Shown: piece after piece, positions 43,950 through 52,349 of the stretch | How positions within the stretch are numbered: position 1 is the stretch's first letter | Layout: every line of letters starts with the position of its first letter | NCBI RefSeq assembly: GCF_037027585.1 | Contig: NZ_JAXCLE010000002.1 | Location: forward strand, 248,001 to 312,000 | Direction: 5' to 3' | Length of the DNA: 64,000 nt | Source: Solibacillus ferritrahens | Lineage (GTDB): Bacteria; Bacillota; Bacilli; Bacillales_A; Planococcaceae | The notes under the pieces: model-generated | Seen by the model: only the letters and a program-made list of their open reading frames with translations | Database searches by the model: none | Told to the model about the DNA's origin: nothing | Position numbers and translations under genes: made by a program

Positions 43950-44720
43950 TTGACTGAGCAAGGACATGGAGACGAACAAGCATTATGGATTCGTTGGACA
44001 AAAAACCGAGATCCCGAAGCAGGAGACATTTTAATCAAAAAATATAAGCCACTTGTAACGTATCATGTTCAGCGTATAGCTACTGGACTTCCTAAAAATG
44101 TTTCGAGAAATGATTTAATGAGTCTCGGAATGATGGGACTCTTTGACGCATTAAATAAATTTGATATAAATCGAGATTTAAAATTTGATACGTATGCTTC
44201 CTTTCGCGTACGTGGTGCAATAATCGATGGACTGCGAAAAGAAGACTGGCTTCCACGTTCAGCACGTGAAAAGGCTAAAAAGTTGGAAGCTCAAATTGAA
44301 ACACTTGAGCAAAAACTCATGCGCCATGCAACACCTGAAGAAGTTGCTGCACAGATGAATTTACCTGTGGAAGAAGTTTATCAAACCTATCAGGAGCACT
44401 TCTTTTCGAATGTGCTCTCAATAAATGAACAGCTTGATCAAGAAGACAGTGAAGGCAAATCTTTCGTCATTCGCGATGACCAAACAAAGACACCCGAACA
44501 GCAAACAATACATTTAGAGCTTTTAGGAGATTTGGCGGAAAATATAAAAAAGCTAAACGAAAAAGAACAGCTTGTCATTAGCTTATTCTACACAGAAGAA
44601 ATGACATTGACTGAAATTGGGGAAGTATTGGAGTTATCTACGTCACGCATTTCTCAAATACACTCTAAAGCACTGTTTAAATTACGTAAATTATTATCTT
44701 CAGAAATGATTAATACGTAA
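43950..44720 (+). CDS. sigD: Flagellar/motility sigma factor SigD
   Basis: This sigma-28 family factor drives late flagellar, chemotaxis and autolysin genes. The 256-aa product has region 2 (KYKPLVTYHVQRIATGLPK, then LMSLGMMGLFDALNKFD and DTYASFRVRGAIIDGLRKED), region 3 and region 4 (LTEIGEVLELSTSRISQIHSKALFKLRK in two parts). The start is TTG at 43950 behind a strong GGGGGAGG SD; the weak start codon may limit its level. A terminator and promoter upstream suggest it is expressed apart from fla/che. Confidence 0.97.
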   Translation: MTEQGHGDEQALWIRWTKNRDPEAGDILIKKYKPLVTYHVQRIATGLPKNVSRNDLMSLGMMGLFDALNKFDINRDLKFDTYASFRVRGAIIDGLRKEDWLPRSAREKAKKLEAQIETLEQKLMRHATPEEVAAQMNLPVEEVYQTYQEHFFSNVLSINEQLDQEDSEGKSFVIRDDQTKTPEQQTIHLELLGDLAENIKKLNEKEQLVISLFYTEEMTLTEIGEVLELSTSRISQIHSKALFKLRKLLSSEMINT

Positions 44721-44732
44721 GGAGGCGTCTGT

Positions 44733-45038
44733 ATGAGTCTAAAAGGGCTGGAGCTGCAAATTGCTATACCAAAAACATTTGATGCTGGCAAAATGGCGGA
44801 TCAGCGTCAACAAAACAATATTCTTCAGCAAATGCATGCTAATGAAACACTTAAAAAGGAAATAGAACGCAAGCAACTATCGGTAAACGAATCGGATAAA
44901 ATGGATGCTCTAAAAGATGATGACGAACAATCTGAACACAATCAGTCACAAACGCAGCAAAATAAGAAAAATAAAGACCAATTGGAACAAAAAGCACAAC
45001 ATCCTTTTAAGGGAAATCTTTTTGATTTTAGTGGTTAG
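44733..45038 (+). CDS. Unrecognised 101-aa hydrophilic protein between sigD and swrB
   Basis: The product has a short conserved-looking N-terminus (MSLKGLELQIAIPKTFDAGK), a charged helical middle, and a Q/N/K-rich disordered tail ending in HPFKGNLFDFSG. There is no membrane segment or signal peptide. I do not recognise it. The AAGGAGG SD and 12-base distance from sigD show it is a real gene in the sigD operon. B. subtilis passes directly from sigD to swrB. The overall shape recalls small cytoplasmic motility-associated proteins, but no function can be assigned. Confidence 0.75.
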   Translation: MSLKGLELQIAIPKTFDAGKMADQRQQNNILQQMHANETLKKEIERKQLSVNESDKMDALKDDDEQSEHNQSQTQQNKKNKDQLEQKAQHPFKGNLFDFSG

Positions 45039-45046
45039 GAGAAGTT

Positions 45047-45643
45047 ATGACGACAGTACTAATAGTTACGCTCTTTCTTGTTCAATTAATAACAATTTTT
45101 GCCATTGTCATCTTGAACAGCAAACTTTCCGAATTTCATGATTTGGAAAAGCGTCAAAATGAATTGGTGAATGAGATGGATAACGCCATTAGTGTGTATT
45201 TAATGGAAATGAGAGAAGAAAATGACCGACTAATTAATGAACTGAAAAAGCAGCCTGTTCTTCAAAGATCAGTGCATTTAAATACAGATAAACAGAGTAG
45301 TACACAGTATTCTGCAGATGAACAGATGGTAAAGAGCCAAAATCAAGCTGCCACTGTAACAAACAAAATAAATCAGGTTTCAGAACCAGAACCGCGTAAA
45401 TTTATTCCTGTCAAGCAAGCTGCACATGCCTACAAGAAGCAAAAAAATCAGCAGTTTGATGAGGTTGAAGAGTCCGTGGAAACAGAATTATTCAAAGATG
45501 CCGAACATGTACCGTCAAAACCGTTAACAACTGAACAGCAAGCAGTCGAGCTTTACCGAAACGGAAAGTCAATAGAAGAAATTGCTAAAATTATGCAACG
45601 AGGCAAAACTGAAATTGAACTTCTAGTAAAGTTCCATGCGTAA
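45047..45643 (+). CDS. swrB: Swarming motility protein SwrB (YlxL)
   Basis: In B. subtilis SwrB promotes FliP function and hook-basal body maturation. The 198-aa product has an N-terminal transmembrane helix (about 3-22), a coiled coil (about 28-68), a variable Q/E-rich linker, and a C-terminal helix-turn-helix-like element (AVELYRNGKSIEEIAKIMQR, then GKTEIELLVKF) as in SwrB. Position between the sigD genes and rpsB matches. The SD is AGGAG. Confidence 0.85.
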   Translation: MTTVLIVTLFLVQLITIFAIVILNSKLSEFHDLEKRQNELVNEMDNAISVYLMEMREENDRLINELKKQPVLQRSVHLNTDKQSSTQYSADEQMVKSQNQAATVTNKINQVSEPEPRKFIPVKQAAHAYKKQKNQQFDEVEESVETELFKDAEHVPSKPLTTEQQAVELYRNGKSIEEIAKIMQRGKTEIELLVKFHA

Positions 45644-45648
45644 AGGAG

Positions 45649-45677
45649 TTGCACTTGAAAGACGAGTATGATATAGT
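45649..45677 (+). promoter_or_regulatory. Sigma-A promoter of rpsB
   Basis: TTGCAC (45649-45654), a 17-nt spacer and TATAGT (45672-45677) with an extended TGA. It begins six bases after the swrB stop codon. Confidence 0.8.
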
Positions 45678-45802
45678 TACAAGCGGTGTTAACAATACAC
45701 ACGTATTTTGATGTAGTAAGTGGTGCTCGTAAGTCTACGGGTAGCTTGTTGCAGATGAAAAATGCGGAGGAAAAAAACCAAACATATTAGGAGGAAACAC
45801 TC
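45678..45802 (+). promoter_or_regulatory. rpsB 5' leader, candidate ribosomal-protein autoregulatory RNA
   Basis: This roughly 120-nt leader contains the hairpin 45726-45731 / 45736-45741 (6 bp, 4-nt loop). A GCGGAGG-like motif lies near 45765, followed by the true TAGGAGG SD near 45790. An S2-responsive leader is plausible from position; I could not match a specific consensus. Confidence 0.4.
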
Positions 45803-46525
45803 ATGTCAGTAATTTCAATGAAACAATTACTAGAAGCTGGTGTACATTTCGGTCACCAAACTCGCCGTTGGAACCCAAAAATGAAGAAATATATCTTCGT
45901 AGAGCGTAACGGTATTTACATTATCGATTTACAAAAAACGGTTAAAAAATTAGAAGAAGCATACGATTTCATGCGTCAAGTTGGTCAAGACGGTGGTAAA
46001 GTTTTATTCGTAGGTACGAAAAAACAAGCACAAGAAGCGATCAAAGAAGAAGCTGAACGTTCAGGTAACTACTACATCAACCAACGTTGGTTAGGTGGTA
46101 CTTTAACAAACTTCGGTACAATTCAAAAACGTGTAAAACGTATGAAAGATATCGAAAAAATGGAAGAAGACGGTACTTTTGCTGTACTTCCTAAAAAAGA
46201 AGTAATCCAACTTAAAAAAGAACACGAACGCTTAGTTAAATTCTTAGGCGGTATCCGTGATATGAAAGCTGTTCCAGACGTAATGTTCGTAGTAGACCCT
46301 CGTAAAGAGCGTATCGCAGTTGCAGAAGCAATCAAATTAAACATCCCTCTAGTTGGTATCGTAGACACTAACTGTGATCCAGATGAAATTGATTACGTAA
46401 TCCCTGCAAACGACGATGCTATCCGCGCGGTTAAATTATTAACTGCTAAAATGGCTGACGCTTTATTAGAAGCAAAACAAGGTGAAGAAGAAGCTCCAGA
46501 AGTAGAAGAAGCTACAGCTGAGTAA
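45803..46525 (+). CDS. rpsB: 30S ribosomal protein S2
   Basis: uS2 joins the small subunit late and stabilises S1-like contacts. The 240-aa product starts MSVISMKQLLEAGVHFGHQT and contains RRWNPKMKKYIFVERNGIYI and FVVDPRKERIAVAEA. The acidic tail (EEEAPEVEEATAE) is normal. Codon use is very biased, as expected of a highly expressed gene. A strong terminator follows, but tsf also has its own promoter. Confidence 0.99.
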   Translation: MSVISMKQLLEAGVHFGHQTRRWNPKMKKYIFVERNGIYIIDLQKTVKKLEEAYDFMRQVGQDGGKVLFVGTKKQAQEAIKEEAERSGNYYINQRWLGGTLTNFGTIQKRVKRMKDIEKMEEDGTFAVLPKKEVIQLKKEHERLVKFLGGIRDMKAVPDVMFVVDPRKERIAVAEAIKLNIPLVGIVDTNCDPDEIDYVIPANDDAIRAVKLLTAKMADALLEAKQGEEEAPEVEEATAE

Positions 46526-46534
46526 TTCACTGTT

Positions 46535-46576
46535 AAAAAAGGTGATAAGTGGATGAACCCCTTATCACCTTTTTTT
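46535..46576 (+). terminator. Terminator after rpsB
   Basis: A 15-bp perfect stem (46535-46549 with 46561-46575) has an 11-nt loop and is closed by a T run. Confidence 0.95.
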
Positions 46577-46605
46577 GAGAAATGAATGTAAAAATGTGTG
46601 AATCG

Positions 46606-46634
46606 TTGAAACTTCGCGATTTATCGCTTAAAGT
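46606..46634 (+). promoter_or_regulatory. Promoter of tsf
   Basis: TTGAAA (46606-46611), a 17-nt spacer and TAAAGT (46629-46634). The spacer contains the 12-bp dyad GCGATTTATCGC (46616-46627). Confidence 0.6.
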
Positions 46635-46683
46635 ATGAAATAGTGTGAATAAATTTTTCAATATATCTAGGAGGAAACTCAAC

Positions 46684-47571
46684 ATGGCAAACGTTACTGC
46701 ACAATTAGTAAAAGAATTACGCGAAAAAACAGGCGCAGGTATGATGGACTGTAAAAAAGCTTTAGTATCTACAGAAGGTGACATCGATGCTGCAATCGAT
46801 TTCCTACGTGAAAAAGGTTTAGCTGCTGCTGGCAAAAAAGCTGACCGTATCGCTGCTGAAGGTACAACTTACATTTTAGAAAACGGTAATGAAGCAATTC
46901 TTTTAGAAGTAAATGCTGAAACAGATTTCGTTGCGAAAAACGACAAATTCCAATTCTTAGTTTCTTCATTAGCAGAGCAATTATTAACTGCTAAACCAGA
47001 ATCAGTAGAAGCTGCTATGGAATTAGAAAAAGACGGCGTGAAAATCGTTGATCAAATTTCTACTGCTACTGCAACTATCGGTGAGAAAATTTCATTACGC
47101 CGTTTCGAAATTAAAACTAAATCAGATGCAGATGCTTTCGGTTCATACTTACACATGGGCGGCCGTATTGGTGTATTAGTAGTTCTTGAAGGTTCTACTG
47201 ACGCTGCCGCTGCAAAAGATATCGCAATGCATATCGCTGCAATCAACCCAACTTATATTTCTCGTGATGAAGTTTCTGCTGACGAAGTTGAACGTGAGCG
47301 CAAAGTATTAACTGAGCAAGCGTTAAACGAAGGTAAACCAGAAAACATCGTAGCGAAAATGGTAGAAGGTCGTCTTGGTAAATATTTCGAAGACGTATGT
47401 TTATTAGACCAAGCTTTCGTTAAAAACTCAGATCAAAAAGTACGTGACTTCGTGAAATCTTTAGATGCTACTGTAACAAGCTTCACTCGTTATGCTGTTG
47501 GTGAAGGTATCGAAAAACGTGAAGATAACTTTGCTGAAGAAGTAATGAGCCAAGTTAAAGGTAACAACTAA
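46684..47571 (+). CDS. tsf: Elongation factor Ts
   Basis: EF-Ts is the nucleotide exchange factor of EF-Tu. The 295-aa product begins MANVTAQLVKELREKTGAGM, followed by MDCKKALVSTEGD, and has the TDFVAKND motif and HIAAINPTYISRDEV. The ATG at 46684 follows TAGGAGG; an in-frame extension to 46645 overlaps the promoter-proximal leader and is rejected. Strong codon bias. Confidence 0.98.
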   Translation: MANVTAQLVKELREKTGAGMMDCKKALVSTEGDIDAAIDFLREKGLAAAGKKADRIAAEGTTYILENGNEAILLEVNAETDFVAKNDKFQFLVSSLAEQLLTAKPESVEAAMELEKDGVKIVDQISTATATIGEKISLRRFEIKTKSDADAFGSYLHMGGRIGVLVVLEGSTDAAAAKDIAMHIAAINPTYISRDEVSADEVERERKVLTEQALNEGKPENIVAKMVEGRLGKYFEDVCLLDQAFVKNSDQKVRDFVKSLDATVTSFTRYAVGEGIEKREDNFAEEVMSQVKGNN

Positions 47572-47611
47572 TTAAATTACAACTTAAATTTACCATAATT
47601 TAAGCAAACAG

Positions 47612-47645
47612 TAGGGAGCACCATTTGCGTGTTCCCTATTTTTAA
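47612..47645 (+). terminator. Terminator after tsf
   Basis: A 10-bp stem (47612-47621 with 47629-47638, one G-U pair) is followed by TTTTT. The 88 bases to pyrH contain a small dyad (AAATAC 47686-47691 with GTATTT 47696-47701) and no convincing promoter. Confidence 0.88.
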
Positions 47646-47733
47646 AGAAATCTATTTTTGATTTAAGTGAAGTACGATACATAGAAAATACAATCGTATT
47701 TCCTTATAAATAAATGAGTAACGGAGGTCTACT

Positions 47734-48459
47734 ATGAGTGTGTCACAATACAAACGAGTAGTAATTAAACTAAGCGGGGAAGCATTAGCTGGGGAATTGG
47801 GCTTCGGTTTCTCACCAGATGTAATTAAATCAATCGCTGCAGAAATTAAAGATGTTATCGACTTAGGCGTAGAGGTCGCATTAGTTGTCGGCGGCGGCAA
47901 CATTTGGCGCGGGAAAATCGGTGCTGAAATGGGTATGGAGCGTGCCAATGCAGATTATATGGGAATGTTAGGAACAGTGATGAATGCACTTGCCCTACAA
48001 GACTCTCTAGAAAATCTAGGTGTTCCAACACGTGTTCAATCATCAATCGTTATGACACAAGTGGCAGAGCCATATATTCGACGTAAAGCAGTTCGTCATC
48101 TGGAAAAGTCACGTGTCGTAATTTTCGCTGCAGGAACAGGTAACCCTTATTTCTCGACTGATACAACAGCAGCATTGCGTGCCGCAGAAATTAATGCAGA
48201 TGCAATTTTAATGGCGAAAAACAACGTGGACGGCGTTTATTCGGCAGATCCAAAATTAGATTCTGAAGCAGTTAAGTATGACACACTTACGTATTTAGAC
48301 GTTATTCAACAAGGTTTACAAGTAATGGATTCAACAGCTTCAACATTATGTATGGATAATGATATTAAGCTTGTCGTTTTCAACTTGTCAGAACGTGGTA
48401 ATATTAAACGTGCCGCAATGGGCGAAAAAATTGGAACAGTTGTTAGGAGAGATGCATAA
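47734..48459 (+). CDS. pyrH: UMP kinase
   Basis: PyrH phosphorylates UMP to UDP in pyrimidine synthesis and is a hexameric amino-acid-kinase fold enzyme. The 241-aa product has KLSGEALAGELGFG, VVGGGNIWRG, the NADYMGMLGTVMNALALQ region and FNLSERGNIKRA. The SD CGGAGG lies before the ATG. Its stop overlaps frr by one base. Confidence 0.98.
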   Translation: MSVSQYKRVVIKLSGEALAGELGFGFSPDVIKSIAAEIKDVIDLGVEVALVVGGGNIWRGKIGAEMGMERANADYMGMLGTVMNALALQDSLENLGVPTRVQSSIVMTQVAEPYIRRKAVRHLEKSRVVIFAAGTGNPYFSTDTTAALRAAEINADAILMAKNNVDGVYSADPKLDSEAVKYDTLTYLDVIQQGLQVMDSTASTLCMDNDIKLVVFNLSERGNIKRAAMGEKIGTVVRRDA

Positions 48460-49016
48460 TGACTAAACAAGTATTGAATCAAGCACAGGAAAAAATGACA
48501 AAATCAATTGGTGCCTTCTCACGTGAATTAGCTTCAATTCGCGCTGGTGTAGCGAATGCTGCATTATTGGATCGAATTTCAGTGGATTACTATGGCTCAC
48601 CGACACCTATTAACCAAATGGCTGGTATTTCTGTACCAGAAGCGCGTCTTTTAGTTATCCAACCATATGATAAATCTATTTTAGGTGAAATTGAGAAAGC
48701 AATTATGCGTTCTGATATTGGTATTACACCGACAAACGATGGTAATGTTATTCGTTTGGCAGTACCTGCTTTAACAGAAGAGCGTCGTAAAGAGCTAGTA
48801 AAACAGGTGAAAAAAGAAGCAGAAGAAGCAAAAGTGGCTGTACGTAACGTACGTCGTGATGCAAATGATGACTTGAAAAAGTTAGAGAAAAACGGAGAAA
48901 TTACAGAAGACGAATTACGCGGCTTCGGTGAAGATATCCAAAAACTAACAGATAACTCAATTACAAAAATCGACGAGTTAGTAAAAGAGAAAGAAAAAGA
49001 AATTTTAACAGTTTAA
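48459..49016 (+). CDS. frr: Ribosome recycling factor
   Basis: RRF splits the post-termination ribosome together with EF-G. The 185-aa product has RAGVANAALLDRISVDYYG, PLAVPALTEERRKELVKQ-type sequence (here RLAVPALTEERRKEL) and the C-terminal DNSITKIDELVKEKEKEI. Its ATG overlaps the pyrH stop. Two terminators in tandem follow. Confidence 0.98.
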   Translation: MTKQVLNQAQEKMTKSIGAFSRELASIRAGVANAALLDRISVDYYGSPTPINQMAGISVPEARLLVIQPYDKSILGEIEKAIMRSDIGITPTNDGNVIRLAVPALTEERRKELVKQVKKEAEEAKVAVRNVRRDANDDLKKLEKNGEITEDELRGFGEDIQKLTDNSITKIDELVKEKEKEILTV

Positions 49017-49083
49017 TCCTAAAACTTCACTAAAAGATTGTTATTGAATCCGTATTGGAATTTACTTTCCTCGGTGAAGACAC

Positions 49084-49122
49084 TTTCGCGCTATTGGACC
49101 ACTTTAGCGCGAAATCTTTTTT
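49084..49122 (+). terminator. First terminator after pyrH-frr
   Basis: A 10-bp perfect stem TTTCGCGCTA (49084-49093) pairs with 49105-49114, followed by TCTTTTTTC. Confidence 0.92.
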
Positions 49123-49150
49123 CTACCGTTAAAAGAACTTTAAATGGATT

Positions 49151-49180
49151 AAAACGTCCTGTTAGTAAGGACGTTTTTTT
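49151..49180 (+). terminator. Second, tandem terminator after pyrH-frr
   Basis: A 10-bp stem AAAACGTCCT (49151-49160) pairs with 49168-49177, with a 7-nt loop and T residues to 49180. Confidence 0.92.
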
Positions 49181-49204
49181 AATAATGGAGATAGATGATC
49201 TATG

Positions 49205-49233
49205 TTAACTTTTATCTGAAGTTAAAGTATAAA
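49205..49233 (+). promoter_or_regulatory. Candidate promoter overlapped by an inverted repeat
   Basis: TTAACT (49205-49210), a 17-nt spacer and TATAAA (49228-49233). The perfect inverted repeat TTAACTT (49205-49211) / AAGTTAA (49219-49225) covers the -35 and part of the spacer, the usual place for a repressor operator. There is no adjacent gene until uppS, 148 bases on. Confidence 0.35.
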
Positions 49234-49308
49234 TTGTGAATATGATACATATGCAAGTTAATAAAAGGACAATTTTGATTATTTCAAAGAAGAGTTAGTG
49301 ATGTGATA

Positions 49309-49337
49309 AGGACATGCTATCCCTTTTTTGATATGAT
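49309..49337 (+). promoter_or_regulatory. Promoter of uppS
   Basis: AGGACA (49309-49314), a 17-nt spacer and TATGAT (49332-49337) with an extended TGA. It lies 44 bases before the uppS start. Confidence 0.55.
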
Positions 49338-49380
49338 GGAGAAGTAGGTAGTCCGATTTGTGCAGTTGGGGGAATTAACT

Positions 49381-50175
49381 ATGTTTAAAAAACTTTTTGG
49401 GAAAAATACAAGTAAAGAGCAACCATTCAGTGATGGAAGTATGGACTTAGTTAAGGGAGAGGATATCCCTACCCATATTGCAATTATTATGGACGGAAAT
49501 GGACGTTGGGCGAAAAAACGTTCGATGCCAAGAGTTGCAGGACATCATGAAGGAATGAAAAATGTCCGGAAAATAACACGTTGTGCTTGTGATTTAGGAG
49601 TAAAAGTATTAACGCTGTATGCATTTTCGACGGAAAATTGGAAGCGGCCTAAATCAGAAGTTGAATTTTTAATGCGTTTACCAGAGCAATTTTTAACATC
49701 CTTTTTACCGGAGCTTATGGAGCGTAATATTAAAGTCGAAATGATTGGTGTAATGGATTCCTTGCCGGAGTATACTCAATCAGCTCTTAAAAAAGCGATG
49801 AATGAAACGAAAGATAATACAGGATTAGTTTTAAATTTTGCGATGAATTATGGTGGTCGCGCGGAAATTGTTATGGCGATGCAGCAACTGATGAATGACG
49901 TTGAAGCTGGAAGACTGACAATCGACGAATTAAATGAACAACATATTTCAAAATATGTAATGACAGCTCATTTACCAGAACCCGATCTATTGATTCGGAC
50001 AAGTGGAGAAGTTCGCATAAGTAACTTTATGCTATGGCAGCTTGCTTATACGGAGTTTTGGTTTACTGATACGCATTGGCCGGATTTTAACGAAGCATGT
50101 TTAAAAGAGGCGATTTCTGTGTATCAAAACCGTAACCGTCGTTATGGAGGGCTGAAAGGAGAAGAAACAAATTGA
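49381..50175 (+). CDS. uppS: Undecaprenyl pyrophosphate synthase (isoprenyl transferase)
   Basis: UppS makes the C55 lipid carrier for cell wall synthesis. The 264-aa product has IAIIMDGNGRWAKKR with catalytic Asp38, the AFSTENWKRP segment and the DLLIRTSGEVRISNFMLWQ block. The ATG at 49381 follows GGGGGAA; an in-frame GTG-type extension to 49360 would place the SD inside the gene. It overlaps cdsA by four bases. Confidence 0.97.
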   Translation: MFKKLFGKNTSKEQPFSDGSMDLVKGEDIPTHIAIIMDGNGRWAKKRSMPRVAGHHEGMKNVRKITRCACDLGVKVLTLYAFSTENWKRPKSEVEFLMRLPEQFLTSFLPELMERNIKVEMIGVMDSLPEYTQSALKKAMNETKDNTGLVLNFAMNYGGRAEIVMAMQQLMNDVEAGRLTIDELNEQHISKYVMTAHLPEPDLLIRTSGEVRISNFMLWQLAYTEFWFTDTHWPDFNEACLKEAISVYQNRNRRYGGLKGEETN

Positions 50176-50969
50176 AACAGCGCATCATTACTGGAGTAAT
50201 TGCTGCAGCACTATTTATTCCATTCGTAATTTATGGAGGCGGACCGTTTGCGGTTTTAATGAGTATCATCGCAGTTGTTGGCTTTTATGAATTATTGAAA
50301 ATGAAAGGAATTTCAATTGCATCCGTTCCGGGAATGTTAGGGACACTTGCATTGTTACTATTAGTAGTACCGAGTGATTGGTCCAAAAACGTAGTTGAAT
50401 TTCTACAATATGAATCAACTTTAATGATTGTATACGGTATAATTGCCTTATTATTAATTTATACAGTCCTTGTAAAAAATAAAATGACTTTTGATGAAAT
50501 CGGTTTTATATTAATTGGCGCCTTTTATGTCGGACTTGGTTTCCATTATTTTATCGAAACCCGGTTTATCGGATTAGAATATGTCGTATTTGTATTGTTA
50601 ATTGTTTGGACAACAGATTCTGGCGCATATTTTGTTGGGCGTAAGCTAGGGAAAAATAAATTATGGCCGGAAATATCCCCAAAAAAGACTGTTGAAGGTT
50701 TTGTCGGTGGCATCGTCATCGCGGTATGTTTTGCTATCGCATTGCAACTTATGTACCCGATCACTTCAAGTTGGATTCAATTAATTATTGTAACGATTGT
50801 AGCATCGATTGTCGGGCAAATGGGTGACCTTGTTGAATCTGCAATTAAGCGACACTACGGTGTGAAGGATTCAGGCAATATTTTACCAGGGCATGGGGGC
50901 ATTTTAGATCGTTTTGACAGCCTCTTATTTGTAGTGCCTTTACTTCATTTCTTGCACTTTTTTGCTTAA
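50172..50969 (+). CDS. cdsA: Phosphatidate cytidylyltransferase
   Basis: CdsA makes CDP-diacylglycerol, the precursor of all phospholipids. The 265-aa product is an integral membrane protein with about eight helices and the C-terminal signature IKRHYGVKDSGNILPGHGGI plus LDRFDSLLF. The start is TTG at 50172, overlapping the uppS stop, behind AAAGGAG with a 10-nt spacing. Order uppS-cdsA-dxr-rseP-proS-polC is conserved in Bacillales. Confidence 0.95.
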   Translation: MKQRIITGVIAAALFIPFVIYGGGPFAVLMSIIAVVGFYELLKMKGISIASVPGMLGTLALLLLVVPSDWSKNVVEFLQYESTLMIVYGIIALLLIYTVLVKNKMTFDEIGFILIGAFYVGLGFHYFIETRFIGLEYVVFVLLIVWTTDSGAYFVGRKLGKNKLWPEISPKKTVEGFVGGIVIAVCFAIALQLMYPITSSWIQLIIVTIVASIVGQMGDLVESAIKRHYGVKDSGNILPGHGGILDRFDSLLFVVPLLHFLHFFA

Positions 50970-51022
50970 TTTCTTTCAGTAAGTATGTAGATACACGCAA
51001 AAAAACAGGCTGTATCAAACGA

Positions 51023-51042
51023 AATTGCGTTGTAACGCAATT
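51023..51042 (+). repeat. 20-bp palindrome upstream of dxr
   Basis: AATTGCGTT-GT-AACGCAATT has perfect 9-bp arms. It ends eight bases before the dxr SD and has no T run after it, so it is not a standard terminator. Confidence 0.85.
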
Positions 51043-51066
51043 GATTTGTTAGGAGGAAGTATCATT

Positions 51067-52212
51067 GTGAAAAAAATCAGTTTATTAGGTGCAACGGGCT
51101 CCATTGGATGGCAAACGTTTGATGTTTTACTTGCACATCCAAATGCTTTTCGGCTTGTTGCTTTTTCTGCCGGAAAAAATATTGAAAAATCCCGTGAAAT
51201 TATTCAAAAGTTACAACCGGAGCTAGTTTCAATGCAGACAGAGGAAGCGGCGAAAACTTTACAGAAGGAATTTCCGCACGTTTCCTTTACATATGGTGAA
51301 AAAGGATTAGTGGAAGTTGCGACACATTCCGATTCAACGGTACTTGTCAATGCAGTTTTAGGCAGTGTCGGGTTGGAATCTACACTTGCAGCAATACGTA
51401 TGGGAAAAACGATTGCCATTGCGAATAAAGAAACACTTGTAACAGCAGGACACCTTGTGATGTCAGAAGCACAAAAGTACAATGCACCGATATTGCCTGT
51501 AGATAGTGAGCATTCTGCTGTTTTTCAATCAATGAACGGCGAAAATAAAAAACGTATTGAACGGATCATTTTAACAGCTTCAGGTGGTTCATTCCGCGAT
51601 AAGGCACGTGATGAATTAGTCGGTGTAACGGTAAAAGACGCTCTGAATCATCCGAACTGGTCGATGGGGGCTAAGATTACGATCGACTCTGCAACGATGA
51701 TGAATAAAGGACTTGAAGTTATTGAGGCACATGTATTATTCAATATGCCGTATGACAATATCGATGTATTACTGCACCGTGAAAGTATTATTCACTCTAT
51801 GGTGGAGTATGAAGATACTAGCGTTATAGCGCAGCTTGGAACACCGGACATGCGTGTGCCGATACAGTATGCGCTAAGCTATCCGGATCGCTTGCCCCTT
51901 TCAAATGGTCAACGTTTAAATTTAGCTCAAATTGGACAACTTCACTTTAAGGAAGTCGATTTTGATCGATTCCGTGCCTTAAAACTTGCCTATGACGCCG
52001 GTCGAATGGGCGGTACAATTTTAACGGCAATGAATGCGGCAAATGAGGCGGCTGTCGAATTATTTTTACAAGAAAAAATAACATTTTTAGAAATTGAAGA
52101 ATGTATTGAGCGTATTATGAATAGTCATAACAATATCGCATTACCAGATTTAGAAACAATTTTACATGTTGATAGTGAAACAAGAAAAACAGTGGCAAGC
52201 ATGGTAAAATAG
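51067..52212 (+). CDS. dxr: 1-deoxy-D-xylulose 5-phosphate reductoisomerase
   Basis: Dxr carries out the committed NADPH-dependent step of the MEP isoprenoid pathway, feeding UppS. The 381-aa product has the NADPH motif LLGATGSIGWQT (residues 6-17), the metal-binding PVDSEHSAVFQ, the SGGSFRD loop and HPNWSMGAKITIDSATMMNK. The GTG at 51067 follows AGGAGGAAG by eight bases; a longer in-frame version would begin inside the upstream palindrome. Confidence 0.96.
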   Translation: MKKISLLGATGSIGWQTFDVLLAHPNAFRLVAFSAGKNIEKSREIIQKLQPELVSMQTEEAAKTLQKEFPHVSFTYGEKGLVEVATHSDSTVLVNAVLGSVGLESTLAAIRMGKTIAIANKETLVTAGHLVMSEAQKYNAPILPVDSEHSAVFQSMNGENKKRIERIILTASGGSFRDKARDELVGVTVKDALNHPNWSMGAKITIDSATMMNKGLEVIEAHVLFNMPYDNIDVLLHRESIIHSMVEYEDTSVIAQLGTPDMRVPIQYALSYPDRLPLSNGQRLNLAQIGQLHFKEVDFDRFRALKLAYDAGRMGGTILTAMNAANEAAVELFLQEKITFLEIEECIERIMNSHNNIALPDLETILHVDSETRKTVASMVK

Positions 52213-52349
52213 TGAGGTGTGAGAAAAAAGAGTGTCCGTCAACTATTAGTTGGACATTCATATGCGTATAGAGCGTATTTTTTAATCAGTTAACGCTAGA
52301 AAAAAAGAGAACTAACTTTATGACTCAGTTCCAATGAAGGTGGGAGATT

